Notes under the pieces: generated by a model
Told to the model about the DNA's origin: nothing
The model's input: only the letters and a program-made list of their open reading frames with translations
Database searches by the model: none
Position numbers and translations under genes: made by a program
Assembly: GCA_023458555.1 (NCBI GenBank)
Contig: JAEWYS010000008.1
Coordinates: forward strand, 186,001-250,000
Length of the DNA stretch: 64,000 bases
Direction of reading: 5' to 3'
Origin: Bacteroidota bacterium
GTDB taxonomy: Bacteria > Bacteroidota > Bacteroidia > Cytophagales > Cytophagaceae
Shown: positions 8,542 to 18,497 of the stretch, piece after piece
Position numbering within the stretch: the first letter of the stretch is position 1
Layout of the letters: every line of letters begins with the position of its first letter

Positions 8542-11500
8542 TTAGCGGTTTATGGTAATATATTTAAACCCTTCTGCTTCGCCGTCATTTACATTGTAAT
8601 AGATATAATAAGTACCATCAGGCACTCCGCTACCGATAACAAGACCGCGGTTGGCTGTTCCGTCCCAATCATTCTGATAGTTTTTGTTTTCATAAACTAT
8701 ATTGCCCCAGCGGTTGTAGACTATAAAAACAATTCCGGAAGGCGGGATATCTGTTTTGATTACAAAGCGATCATGGATATTATCTCCATTAGGAGAGAAA
8801 CCGTCGGGTACAAAGATTACATTAGGTTTAATCTCAAAGTGAACGGTATCCAACCTGCATAAAGTCTGATTACAACGGCGGTCTGATGAAAAATCACAAA
8901 CATTCACGATAAGCGTATCTGTGCCTACAAAATCATGCTCAGGTATATACTCAAAATCGCCTTCAGAGCTTATATATACGGTTCCGAATTCAGGCATCTT
9001 TATATATGGCTCTGCTACATATAGGGAATCATTATCAGCATCAGAATCATTGTCAAGTATATTTCCGAAGACCGGCTGATTTTTGAAGTTCCAGTATGAG
9101 TCATTACGTACCAAAGGCGGAGTATTGATATAGGACACCGTAATCGCAATCCTCTTCTGACTACATCTTTTGAATTTGCTTGTATCACAAATCATTACAA
9201 CGACAGAGTCTTCTCCAATAAAGTTGGTGTTAGGCGTATAAGTGTAAAGGTTATTAACCGTATCAATCTCTATAACCCCGAACTGAGGATAAACAACCGG
9301 TACAGAACGGGCAATAAGACCGCCGCCGTTTCGGGAATGGTCACTTTCTCCCACAATTATATTGGAGATAGGCGCATTTTGGCACGTATAGCGAATATCA
9401 TCGGTTAGGTCAGGATTAAGACAAGGATAAATACCTACTGCTTCTGTTGTATCCTCACATACCAGTGAGGAAGCAATCCTGCGGAAATAATACGTTTCAT
9501 ACTCCGGCAAATTCTCTTTCGAAATGCTCAGATCCGGGCGATTGCTGTTTGGAATATGCTCCCAGACAGGATTTGCTGTATCAGAGGCCAGAATCCACGT
9601 ATAATTAATGAAAGAACCACCATCTGCTTCTGTTCTGTAGTCCAGGTAAAGAAGATCTCTATTACAGAACTGCTGCTCGTCACCGATATATCCCGGATTT
9701 ACCAATGGATCAATAAACAGGCGGTAGGCAACTGCGCTGCTATCATTTTTACAGGCACCGGTTGATGTTACAATTCGTTTATAATACGTAGTAGAAGTAA
9801 CAAGGCCCGGGCTATAATCTTTACCGACAGCACCTGAAATTACTGTCCAGTTATCCGTTCCTGTAGGAGAGCTGATCCACTGGTACTGGATGTCTTCCAA
9901 TCCACCAACCGGAGCAGATCCTACGATCGTTTGCGACTCTGTACCAAAACACAGCTCATCACCGGAGCCGATATCATTGGTTCCCTGATCTATCGGCTGA
10001 TCCACATTGATAAAGCTGGCCAGGGTTGTATCAGAACATTTGGCAAGTGCCGAAATAACGATTCTCCTTAGATACAGCGAGCTGCTCAACTCCGAAAACT
10101 GAAGAGTTGCCGATGTCTCACCTGTAAGATCATTCCATTCATTGTTGTCTGTTGAGCTCTGCCATAGATAACTGTACGGCAGACTTCCTCCCGTCGGATC
10201 TGAAACAGTCAGGCTAACCGATTCGTCACGGCATATGCTCTCATGCTGATCGATACTTCCGGAAGCTAATGCAGGATCCACATACAGCTCAACAGCCATC
10301 TGGGAAGTATCGGATGAGCAGGCCCCTGTTGAAGTAATAATTCTTCTGAAATACGTAGTTGAAGACATTGATCCCGGACCCAGGTGCTGCCCTGTCGCTC
10401 CGGCTACATCTGTCCAGTTATCGATACCATCAGGAGAGCTGATCCATTGATACGTAACAGGCTGAATACCTCCTGTCGGACGGGAACCCGAAATTGTTGC
10501 GGCAACTTCGCCTTCACAAAGCGACTGATCTTCCGCAATGGTATTGCTGGAAGAGATAACAGCTGTATCGACTTTTATCAGCAGAGAAGGAGTCAGATAT
10601 TCACAAACATCGGTTGCTGTGATTACTCTTCTTCTGAAATAGGTAGAAATGCCAAGCGGAGAAGACGTATAAACACTGTCTGTGGCTCCGTTAATGGCCA
10701 CCCACACATTATTATCCGTAGAGCGTTCCCATTGATACGAATAAGGTCTTAGTCCGCCAGTAGGTGAAGTAACGGTAAAGGTTGGTACAACACCCTGACA
10801 TATATTAGCCGGATCTGCTGTCAGCTCTCCGGGATCAAACTGGCCATCAAGGCGCAGCTCAATGGATGAAACGGAGGTATCATTAGGGCAGGCACCAGCA
10901 GAGACTGCGATTCTTCTGTAATACACCAGACCTGTTGTTATCTCAGGTGTATAATTCTGTGCGTTAGCTCCGGGAATATTTTCCCAGTCTGTCCTGTTTT
11001 CAGATATTTGCCAGATATATGACGGAGCAGCAAGAGTACCGGTAGCAGCGCTCCCGGTTATTTCTGCAATATCTGTTACCTCACAAGCCTGCTGGTTTGA
11101 GCCTGTCAGCGTATTCCCGGCAATAGCCATATTAACGTTCAGAAGCAGTTCAGCGGTGTCAGACGGAGTTGTACACAGCTTATCCGGATCTGCATATACA
11201 ATAACTTTAACTACATCGGTATTTCTCCAGATATTCTGATTTTTGTATACGCTGTCCGGTTGTCCTGCCGGTAGCAGAAAACCTGTTCCATTATAAAACC
11301 AGTCTATTCTCCTTCTTGCTCCAGCATTGGCAGTTTTTGCTACAATTGAAAGGGTGTCTGTATTACAAAGCAGCGCAGGAATCGGCTCAAAAGATATATC
11401 GGTAACAAGATTTGGTAATACAATTACCTCGTAGTAACCATCCGTAGTATCATTTTCACAACTGTTCAATACCACACGGCGGAAACGGGTTGTTTCACCT

Positions 11501-14500
11501 ATTTCATCATAAGATAATGAGGAAGAGTTTGAAGATGCTATATCTTCCCAGTCTGTAAACGGAGATACAGAACGCTGCCATACAAAGCTGTATCCCGGAC
11601 TTCCGTTTGCAGGAAGAGTTACATTTCTGACTATAATATCGCTTCCATCACAAACAGTTGTATCTCCGGTCTGAATGGCTCCCGGAGTCAGGGGCAGGTA
11701 GAGAGAGATCAATACCGGGCCTGCATACGTAGTATCACAGCTTCCATTACCATTGGTAGCTCTTCTTCTGAAATACGTATCGGCATTCAGAGCATCCGGG
11801 GTATAATCCGGATCATTGGCCGATACAATATCGCTCCAGTCATTTCCGTCCACAGACAATTGCCACTGATACGTTATTTCTGTTCCTGTACCACCGGAGG
11901 CCAACTCAACACTGTTAATAATACCCGGTACAGCTCCATTACACACATCCTCTGTGCTTGCACTGATATCTCCGCCATCCATCTCTCCGGTTACTACAAT
12001 ACTTACAATATTGCTTGTATCAGCACACGTCGCCGAGCGGACAATTCTTCTGTATTGCGCATCACTGGTAATGGAAGGAACCGAGGCCAGAGGACCGGGA
12101 GTATTAGATCCGGCTATATTCGTCCAGGTTACCCCGTCTACCGAATATTGCCAGGTATAGGCAAGAGGCGGAAGTCCACCAGAAGGCAGGACATCATTTT
12201 GCAGCAAAGGAGAAGTTCCGCTACATATCGTATTATTGCTGGCAATAATAGCCCCTGAACTCAGGGCAGGATCCAGAGTAACTGAAGCTGAATTTGCAAG
12301 TGTAACGGTTCCGCAACCATCTATATCCGCATTGACTGTAATTGTATTAACTCCGTCATTGAGCAGGGAGGTCGGAATATCAATTACAAGGTTTCCATTG
12401 CCGCCAGTGCGTGTATTTGCCCCTAGCTGAGTTGTTCCCAGGTAGGCAGTATATGTAACCCCAGAAGTAGCATTGACAATAGTTACCGAGGCTGTTGTTC
12501 CGGATGAAGAGCAAATAGAGCTTCCATTAACAGCCAGAGACGAAGAGGGGCGAGGTACTTTGGTTATCACCACTGGATCTTCCAGATCTACAACGGCACA
12601 ACCGGAGATACTTGCTCTTACAGAGACAGAGTTTGTACCATTCGTTAATCTTGCATTATCAATGACAATTTCAAGATCTTCTTCAGCTGTATTCGTATTG
12701 GTTGCCTGCCCCACAGGAGAGCTGCCGATATATGCGGTATAAGTCACTCCCGGATTACTGTTTCTGATAGTTATTTTTGTTGAAGCTTCATTCGAACATA
12801 CAATATTACCTTCTACTGAAACAGCAGCATCCGGATTAGGCACTTTTACCACATTGGCCGACTCGTCAAGATCAACGGAACGACAACCTGGAATGGCTGC
12901 TTTCACAGTCACTGTATTGACGCCATCCGATAACAGGTCGGAGCCGATTTTAACTTCAAGCAGACCCGCTGTTGCTTCGTTTTGTCTGGCAGACCCAACC
13001 TGCGTACTGCCAATGTAAAGCTCATAGGTAACATTAGGCTGCGCCCCCTGAATAGCTACTGTAGCCGAATCTTCCAGAGAGCAGATGGTGCTGCCTGTAA
13101 GGCTTAGCGTAGCAGATGGCAAAGGTACAAGGATGATGTTTGCTGTATCAGTGAGGGACACAATGGCGCATCCGGCAATATCTGCCCGCACATTTATAAC
13201 ATTCAGTCCGTTAGCAAGTGAAGAAGTCAGAACGTCAATATCCAGGTCTCCACCGGTTGCCGAGCTTCCTTCTCCGACTTTGGTCGTACCTCTGTAGACT
13301 GAGTAAACAACATCAGGTGCGGTACCGGATATCACAACTTTGGCAGATATCTCTTCGGAACATACAACACCACCTGTTACTGCAAGTGATGCAGAGGGAT
13401 TGGGAACGAGTATAACTCCGGCAGTATCCGTCAGATCAACCGTTGTACAACCTGCTATATCAGCCTGAACACTGATTATATTCATACCGGTAGTAAGGTC
13501 ACTCACCGATATCGGTATGGTAATCGTAGTAGGCGTATTTACTGCGTTGGTTCCTGTATTCAATTCATTGCCCGCGAGAAGCACTTTGTAGGTTACGCCT
13601 GGTTCTGCATTATGAATGGTTATCTGTGTTGCTGTTGCATTAGAACAAACAGTACCACCGGTTATAAGCAGAGAAGCATCAGGTTTGCTGTTTTTGACAA
13701 TTGTCCGGGTTCCATTGAGTGTAACCGTAGCACATCCGGCAATATCTGCCCGTACCCTGACTGTATTATTTCCGGTATTTAGTGATGTAACCGGAATATT
13801 ATCGATCAGAAGATCCTGAGGTGTCGCACTATTATGAGAAGCACTGCCTATGACAGTTGAGCCCAGCATTACAGAATAAACAACTCCCGGTTGGGCATTA
13901 TTTACCGTCACATAGGCATAATCATCATCACTACAGACTGTACTGCCGGTAAATGTAAGAGAAGAAGATGGATTCGTATTTATATAAATCGTATCCGTCT
14001 CATCCATTTTCAATGATCCGCATCCGGCAATTTCAGCTTCCACCTGCACTACATTCATACCAGAAGCAAGACTGGATACCGGAACATTGATTGTCAAGCC
14101 GGAAGGCTGAGTTCCCGTATTGGTATTTTCAGCGATTAAAACATTATTCAGCAGGACTTTGTATCGCACTCCGGGCTCAGCCCCAGTTACCTGCAATGTG
14201 GCATTGGTCTGATTCGAGCAATAGTATCCGCCGTTTATTGTAAGACTGGTCGAAGGTTTCTTGTTTTTAATTACTGTAGCACTCTGGCTCAGAGTAATGT
14301 TTGTACAGGCATCTACTACAGCTCTGAAATTTAATGTTGTAGTCCCCAGAGCAAAAGAGTCGAGAGGAATCAAAATGGACAGATCTGCTGCAGAATTACC
14401 ACTGTTAATTGCATTGGCGATCACCCTTGTCCCCGACAAAACCGAATAAGTTACTCCGGGCTCTGCCTGTTCAATCACAACAGTTGCATTCGTCTGGTCA

Positions 14501-15750
14501 TCACAAAAAGTACCGCCCCTTACAGAAAGAGAAGCAGATGGCTGTTTGTTTACAGTCACTGTCACCGTATCCAGACAGCTTGCATTTTCAGTTCCGGTAG
14601 TATCAAATAAAATATATTGGTAAATACCGGTAACAAAATTACCAGTAACAACTCCGGTCCCGGGATCTATACTGGTAGAGCCTGGATTGCCTGCTGCCAC
14701 TATCCATTTCTGATACTGTCCGGCATCTTTCAGATTTATCGTGGTGCTGGCACAGACAGTCGTATCATTGCCCGCATCAGGTTTGGTACACTGCACAATA
14801 CATAATGGCTCTTCACTTTCGCATACACAACCTATAGTGGCAGAGCCTAGACGGGGAGTACCGGTTCCGCTCAGGCGACAAAAGTTAATTTTGGAAGAAT
14901 TTGTCAAATTACTATTCCATGACCCGAAGTTTCCATCCAATTCAAACAAGGCGCAACCACCATCTGAGATACTATCTCCCCGAATAAGGTCCGGGCGGTC
15001 GACACTGCTTATATACTCCGTTCTGATCGTGGAGCCCGTGTGCATGTATACCGGAACATTTCCGTTAAAATTGATACGGTTTGATGTAATATAGCCGGCA
15101 TTGTTCACACTTCCGGTACTTAACGTCAGATTGCCTCCAATCTCAATAGACGCGAATCCGCAGTAATTATTCATGGCATTGACTCCTCCTTGTACCGTTA
15201 ATTCTCCGGTCACTTTTACACGACCCTGGTTAAACAATAATCCGGCGGCTTGTAACTTAAGATCTCCATTAATATTCAACTCTGCGTTTTTACCCAGTCG
15301 AATAATCGTCCCGGCATTCGAGGTAAGACTTCCCGTCGTCATAGATGAATATGCACCAAGAGTAAAATAGATGATTTTTCCGGGATTAAGTCCGGGAACG
15401 ATGGTCAGATCAGACTCAGGCATGGTGGTAAAATGCGTAATAGCGTTCAGAATCGCGCTCTGAATCACAGTCCCCTTTCCATAGGTAATGATGTTGAGCG
15501 TATCCTGACTTGGCTGCACATTGGAAAAAATCACATCGGGCGCGCAAACAAGCACTTTTATATTCGGGTGATTGTTGGTAATACTATAAGTACCGGAAGC
15601 GGTGACGCAAATCGTTTGATTCGCCGCCGTCGATGAAATCACTCCTCCGGAAGAAAGGGTAATATCACAGCCAGTCGGACACTGTCCATACGCCCGCCCG
15701 ATAGTCAGCAATAAGGGTATTAAAATCGAGTAGATAAAACTGAATCTCAT
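8542..15750 (-). CDS. Giant T9SS adhesin with CHU_C (type B) C-terminus, 2,402 aa
   Basis: The protein opens with a signal peptide ending RAYGQ. Residues about 24-310 look like a beta-helix-like N-terminal region. About 402-1162 hold eight repeats of about 95 residues, each starting P-S-x-S-L and carrying a GGxxC and an AGC motif. About 1162-2110 hold about ten further repeats of similar length but different sequence (x-x-x-C, then Y-x-W-Q-x-S-x-D and YFRR motifs). Two Ig/cadherin-like units follow. The last roughly 95 residues are a gliding motility-associated C-terminal domain: FSPNGDNIHD, YNRWGNIVY, W-D-G and a final ITINR. Such tails direct export by the T9SS. It leads the adhesin-PorP-PorE operon. 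A surface adhesion or SprB-like gliding role is likely; its ligand is unknown. Confidence 0.93.
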   Translation of the reverse strand: MRFSFIYSILIPLLLTIGRAYGQCPTGCDITLSSGGVISSTAANQTICVTASGTYSITNNHPNIKVLVCAPDVIFSNVQPSQDTLNIITYGKGTVIQSAILNAITHFTTMPESDLTIVPGLNPGKIIYFTLGAYSSMTTGSLTSNAGTIIRLGKNAELNINGDLKLQAAGLLFNQGRVKVTGELTVQGGVNAMNNYCGFASIEIGGNLTLSTGSVNNAGYITSNRINFNGNVPVYMHTGSTIRTEYISSVDRPDLIRGDSISDGGCALFELDGNFGSWNSNLTNSSKINFCRLSGTGTPRLGSATIGCVCESEEPLCIVQCTKPDAGNDTTVCASTTINLKDAGQYQKWIVAAGNPGSTSIDPGTGVVTGNFVTGIYQYILFDTTGTENASCLDTVTVTVNKQPSASLSVRGGTFCDDQTNATVVIEQAEPGVTYSVLSGTRVIANAINSGNSAADLSILIPLDSFALGTTTLNFRAVVDACTNITLSQSATVIKNKKPSTSLTINGGYYCSNQTNATLQVTGAEPGVRYKVLLNNVLIAENTNTGTQPSGLTINVPVSSLASGMNVVQVEAEIAGCGSLKMDETDTIYINTNPSSSLTFTGSTVCSDDDYAYVTVNNAQPGVVYSVMLGSTVIGSASHNSATPQDLLIDNIPVTSLNTGNNTVRVRADIAGCATVTLNGTRTIVKNSKPDASLLITGGTVCSNATATQITIHNAEPGVTYKVLLAGNELNTGTNAVNTPTTITIPISVSDLTTGMNIISVQADIAGCTTVDLTDTAGVILVPNPSASLAVTGGVVCSEEISAKVVISGTAPDVVYSVYRGTTKVGEGSSATGGDLDIDVLTSSLANGLNVINVRADIAGCAIVSLTDTANIILVPLPSATLSLTGSTICSLEDSATVAIQGAQPNVTYELYIGSTQVGSARQNEATAGLLEVKIGSDLLSDGVNTVTVKAAIPGCRSVDLDESANVVKVPNPDAAVSVEGNIVCSNEASTKITIRNSNPGVTYTAYIGSSPVGQATNTNTAEEDLEIVIDNARLTNGTNSVSVRASISGCAVVDLEDPVVITKVPRPSSSLAVNGSSICSSSGTTASVTIVNATSGVTYTAYLGTTQLGANTRTGGNGNLVIDIPTSLLNDGVNTITVNADIDGCGTVTLANSASVTLDPALSSGAIIASNNTICSGTSPLLQNDVLPSGGLPPLAYTWQYSVDGVTWTNIAGSNTPGPLASVPSITSDAQYRRIVRSATCADTSNIVSIVVTGEMDGGDISASTEDVCNGAVPGIINSVELASGGTGTEITYQWQLSVDGNDWSDIVSANDPDYTPDALNADTYFRRRATNGNGSCDTTYAGPVLISLYLPLTPGAIQTGDTTVCDGSDIIVRNVTLPANGSPGYSFVWQRSVSPFTDWEDIASSNSSSLSYDEIGETTRFRRVVLNSCENDTTDGYYEVIVLPNLVTDISFEPIPALLCNTDTLSIVAKTANAGARRRIDWFYNGTGFLLPAGQPDSVYKNQNIWRNTDVVKVIVYADPDKLCTTPSDTAELLLNVNMAIAGNTLTGSNQQACEVTDIAEITGSAATGTLAAPSYIWQISENRTDWENIPGANAQNYTPEITTGLVYYRRIAVSAGACPNDTSVSSIELRLDGQFDPGELTADPANICQGVVPTFTVTSPTGGLRPYSYQWERSTDNNVWVAINGATDSVYTSSPLGISTYFRRRVITATDVCEYLTPSLLIKVDTAVISSSNTIAEDQSLCEGEVAATISGSRPTGGIQPVTYQWISSPDGIDNWTDVAGATGQHLGPGSMSSTTYFRRIITSTGACSSDTSQMAVELYVDPALASGSIDQHESICRDESVSLTVSDPTGGSLPYSYLWQSSTDNNEWNDLTGETSATLQFSELSSSLYLRRIVISALAKCSDTTLASFINVDQPIDQGTNDIGSGDELCFGTESQTIVGSAPVGGLEDIQYQWISSPTGTDNWTVISGAVGKDYSPGLVTSTTYYKRIVTSTGACKNDSSAVAYRLFIDPLVNPGYIGDEQQFCNRDLLYLDYRTEADGGSFINYTWILASDTANPVWEHIPNSNRPDLSISKENLPEYETYYFRRIASSLVCEDTTEAVGIYPCLNPDLTDDIRYTCQNAPISNIIVGESDHSRNGGGLIARSVPVVYPQFGVIEIDTVNNLYTYTPNTNFIGEDSVVVMICDTSKFKRCSQKRIAITVSYINTPPLVRNDSYWNFKNQPVFGNILDNDSDADNDSLYVAEPYIKMPEFGTVYISSEGDFEYIPEHDFVGTDTLIVNVCDFSSDRRCNQTLCRLDTVHFEIKPNVIFVPDGFSPNGDNIHDRFVIKTDIPPSGIVFIVYNRWGNIVYENKNYQNDWDGTANRGLVIGSGVPDGTYYIYYNVNDGEAEGFKYITINR
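9420..12265 (-). repeat. About ten tandem ~95-codon repeats (family B) in the adhesin gene
   Basis: The period is again about 285 bp, but the sequence family differs: an N-terminal Cys, P-T/S-G-G, Y-x-W-Q-x-S, then YFRR followed by a second Cys. The unit near 11.2-11.45 kb is atypical and lacks the YFRR strand. Boundaries are approximate. Confidence 0.8.
12265..14545 (-). repeat. Eight tandem ~95-codon repeats (family A) in the adhesin gene
   Basis: The period is about 285 bp. Each unit encodes P-S/D-x-S-L near its start, one Cys after a GG/GS-x-x motif, a central PGVxYxV strand, and a second Cys in a DIAGC-type motif. Units have diverged at the DNA level, so recent slippage is not evident. 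Boundaries are approximate. Confidence 0.85.
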
Positions 15751-16320
15751 TGAAGGTATATTTAAAGATAGTATGTCGTAAGGGTTTCGTATCTCACTTA
15801 TTCGTTAGAATAATTATATTTAAATTCGGGTCATATTCATACCAATAGCATATACTCAAACAGTTATTTGGCCACTTAAAAATATAATTTACATTCTGTA
15901 AAATTGGCAAAAAGAAATTCAATAATCTCATTTTTATGTATTAAAAGGCCTCTTTGTTGGTCGAACACTACAAAATAATCTTTGAACGACCATAAACGAC
16001 CCTTGAACTTTATCAGGAACACCGGGATGGATACTCATTATCCTGAATATTGACAAACATTCAACTATTTTCAACTGTTCTTCAATTGTTTATATATAAA
16101 TGGCTAAAACGTTTTTTAAAAAAAAATGTTTAAATATTCGATGCATATTTTGTACTTTTTTGGAAAGTTTTACTTTTTTCCGAAAAATCGTTGTAAAATC
16201 ATCATAATTATTTAAGGACAGCATCTGAAATAATTGCAGCTTTGGTGAGTTTAAAAATACGCTTCTACAAACATAAATATGATTCCATAGGTTAGCCTTT
16301 TGAATTAAACAATTGCACAT
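15751..16320. other. 570-bp intergenic region with no convincing gene
   Basis: This A/T-rich stretch separates the divergent adhesin operon and the small membrane-protein gene, so it should contain both promoters. A 76-codon minus-strand frame is low complexity and not credible. A weak TATCTTTA element lies at 15763-15770 in the adhesin direction, and the sequence near 15958-16012 repeats the string CGACC/GGTCG with TTGAAC several times. No terminator or RNA gene was recognised. Confidence 0.5.
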
Positions 16321-16677
16321 ATGTTTAGCTGGTTAATACATCTCTTCATTGATTCACTGGTACTTCTGGGCGCATCACGCTTTATGCCCAAGGTGCATGT
16401 CAAAAGTTTCAGCACTGCTGTTTTTGTAGCCATTCTGATTGGTATCCTGAGCTTCCTGATTGGCTGGATTTTTACTTTGATTCTCAATGTGGCAACCCTT
16501 GGAATGTTTTACTTCCTCGGTCTTGGCTTTATAACCAGAATTATATCCTATGCCATTGTTATAGAACTGGTTGATCAGCTCACGACCGGTTTTAAAACCG
16601 ACGGCTTCATGGCTTCTTTATGGCTGGCAATTCTGCTTGCTATCGTCGGAGCGATCGTGGACTGGGTGATTCTGTAA
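16321..16677 (+). CDS. Small four-helix membrane protein, phage holin family 4-like
   Basis: This 118-residue protein is almost wholly hydrophobic, with four predicted transmembrane helices and short polar loops. The pattern matches the YvlD/'phage holin family 4' group, common in bacterial chromosomes as general membrane proteins of unknown role and not as lysis proteins. No lysin or phage gene is nearby. It stands alone, about 80 bp before a DEAD-box helicase gene that has its own promoter-like element. Its function is unknown. Confidence 0.7.
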   Translation: MFSWLIHLFIDSLVLLGASRFMPKVHVKSFSTAVFVAILIGILSFLIGWIFTLILNVATLGMFYFLGLGFITRIISYAIVIELVDQLTTGFKTDGFMASLWLAILLAIVGAIVDWVIL

Positions 16678-16721
16678 AAAGTTAATCGTCGAGTGAAATA
16701 GGTGGTTTAAAACATTCGCAT

Positions 16722-16729
16722 TACCTTTG
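16722..16729 (+). promoter_or_regulatory. Candidate Bacteroidota -7 promoter element for the DEAD-box gene
   Basis: TACCTTTG fits the TAnnTTTG -7 consensus and lies 30 bp before the proposed start at 16760. No clear -33 TTTG is present. Its position argues against translation starting at the in-frame TTG at 16727, which lies inside the element. Confidence 0.4.
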
Positions 16730-16759
16730 CGGTCTCGAATAACCAATCTAGGTATCAAA

Positions 16760-17875
16760 TTGACTACATTTAAGGAATTAGGAATTGCGGATGTATTTAT
16801 AAGAGCTCTGAAGGAAATGGAGATTGTAAATCCCAGTCCGATTCAGGAAAAAGCCATTCCCTTTCTTCTGATAAAAGGAACCGACTTTATAGGTAAAGCT
16901 CAGACCGGAACCGGCAAAACCGCTGCCTTCGGTCTGCCTTTACTTCACAAGGTCGATCCGGCAAACGACCAGCCCCAGGCTTTAATTCTGGCTCCGACAA
17001 GAGAATTATGTCAGCAAATTGCGAAACAACTCTTTCGGTATACAAAGTATTCTGACAGAATTTTTGCTACAGCTGTGTATGGAGGAGAAAAGATTGATCT
17101 GCAAATAAACCGGCTTCGCAGGCCAACGCAAATTGTGGTGGCAACTCCGGGCCGTTTGGTTGAGCTTCTCGAAAAGAAAGCACTGAGCGTCGAACAGGTC
17201 AGAACAGTAGTTCTTGACGAGGCCGATGAGATGCTTAGTATGGGATTTAAAAAGGAGCTGGATGAAATACTGAAAAAGACTTCCGGCAAACGGCATACCT
17301 GGCTGTTTTCCGCAACCATGCCGGAAGGCATCCGGCAAATCATCGGCAAATATATGTCAGCCGATGCCATGCGAATAGAAATAAATCGCGCCGAAAAAGT
17401 AAACAGTTCGATCCTTCATCAGTATGTGGTAGGAGAGGAGTTTGAAAAGCCGGCATTTTTGCAGCATTTTCTGAAGGTACATGCCAAAGAAAGAGGTATC
17501 ATTTTTTGCCGGACAAAAGCTGCTTCGCAAGCACTTGCCCAGGAACTCAAAGAGAAGAGACTTCTCATCGACGTAATTCACGGAGACCTGAAACAAATCG
17601 AAAGAGATAAGGTAATGCGGGCATTCAGGAACAATAAAATACATCTTCTGGTAGCCACAGATCTCTCAGCAAGGGGGATTGACATGCCTGATCTTGCCTT
17701 CGTAATCCACTACCAGCTGCCGGATCAGCTGGAGTACTACACCCATCGGAGCGGACGAACAGGCCGCGCCGGCAATAAAGGCTTGTCTGTAGCGTTCGTT
17801 ACTCCTCAGGAAATATCAAAGATCAGAGAAATCGAAAATTCTCTTAATATTGCCATTAAACGAATTGCCACCTGA
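16760..17875 (+). CDS. DEAD-box RNA helicase
   Basis: This protein of about 371 residues is a compact two-domain ATP-dependent RNA helicase of the RhlE/CshA type, without the long basic tail many relatives carry. Motifs in order are the Q motif SPIQEKA, AQTGTGKT, PTREL, TPGRL, DEAD, SAT and HRSGRTGRAG. It probably remodels RNA during ribosome assembly or mRNA decay. The chosen start is TTG at 16760, giving TTFKELG directly before the Q motif as in relatives. A TTG 11 codons upstream overlaps the promoter element. It appears to be a single-gene unit. Confidence 0.9.
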   Translation: MTTFKELGIADVFIRALKEMEIVNPSPIQEKAIPFLLIKGTDFIGKAQTGTGKTAAFGLPLLHKVDPANDQPQALILAPTRELCQQIAKQLFRYTKYSDRIFATAVYGGEKIDLQINRLRRPTQIVVATPGRLVELLEKKALSVEQVRTVVLDEADEMLSMGFKKELDEILKKTSGKRHTWLFSATMPEGIRQIIGKYMSADAMRIEINRAEKVNSSILHQYVVGEEFEKPAFLQHFLKVHAKERGIIFCRTKAASQALAQELKEKRLLIDVIHGDLKQIERDKVMRAFRNNKIHLLVATDLSARGIDMPDLAFVIHYQLPDQLEYYTHRSGRTGRAGNKGLSVAFVTPQEISKIREIENSLNIAIKRIAT

Positions 17876-17966
17876 CAGACAAACATAGTCAGTGGTTTAT
17901 CATCATTGCTTTAAATTATGTAAACCATTTTAAAAATTCTATAAATCTTTTTCTGCTTAAATTGAG

Positions 17967-17974
17967 TATATTTG
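17967..17974 (+). promoter_or_regulatory. Candidate -7 promoter element for the Cys-rich protein gene
   Basis: TATATTTG is an exact TAnnTTTG match 43 bp before the ATG at 18017. An in-frame TTG at 17972 falls inside the element and so is unlikely to be the translation start. Confidence 0.45.
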
Positions 17975-18016
17975 TATGGAAGCAGTTCTGATGTACAGGA
18001 CCGGTCTGAATACAAA

Positions 18017-18382
18017 ATGTTGACAAGACTTATAAATATCGCCCTTATCTTCTCAGTTCTGACAGTATTGTCAGGAAGCACAATTTGTGCTTCACACTGT
18101 GAAATGCAGCGAAAAGCTGTCAGCAACTGCTGTTCGATACCACAGGATAAAAGCGATGATGCTTCCTGCTGTATAGCTCCGGCAGGTACATTTGCCCTGA
18201 GCACAGAAAAATTCCTGCTGCCGGATCCTCATAGTGGCTGTATGCCGCCACTTTTCTTTGAAGAAACGTTTATTTTCTCATTTAAACCAACAATGTTTTC
18301 TTTTGAGCATCGCTGGTTTAACTACAAAACACCATTCATTACAAGGGACTTATCCCTTCTCAACGAAGTTTTCAGAATATAG
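18017..18382 (+). CDS. Small exported Cys-containing protein, unknown function
   Basis: The 121-residue product has an N-terminal hydrophobic segment (about 4-22) ending near a Cys, then C24-x3-C28, C38-C39 and C51-C52, a single C75 followed by M-P-P, and an aromatic C-terminal half. The layout (Cys-x3-Cys, CC, later PP) recalls small Bacteroidota proteins annotated near copper genes, but this is a resemblance and not a family assignment. The next gene, 115 bp downstream on the same strand, encodes another Cys-rich exported protein. Together they suggest metal or thiol handling in the envelope. The function is unknown. Confidence 0.6.
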   Translation: MLTRLINIALIFSVLTVLSGSTICASHCEMQRKAVSNCCSIPQDKSDDASCCIAPAGTFALSTEKFLLPDPHSGCMPPLFFEETFIFSFKPTMFSFEHRWFNYKTPFITRDLSLLNEVFRI

Positions 18383-18497
18383 GATTTAGTTAGACTTATG
18401 AGCTGATCGGTAACTACTGATCAGAACATAACACGTCATTTCCTTTTGGTAATTCAAAAAACAAACTAAATCTAAAAACTTTAAAAAATATATTCAT

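Noticed and set aside
9420..14545. Regular ~285-bp repeats as a possible DNA repeat array
   Set aside because: The repeats are codon-level and lie in frame within one adhesin gene; there is no spacer/repeat pattern as in CRISPR, and the units have diverged.
16090..16320. 76-codon minus-strand frame in the 570-bp intergenic gap
   Set aside because: Low-complexity Lys/Phe/Asn product from A/T-rich DNA, with no promoter or neighbour logic.
16321..16677. Phage holin suggesting a prophage
   Set aside because: Family 4 'holin' proteins are common chromosomal membrane proteins, and no other phage gene is nearby.
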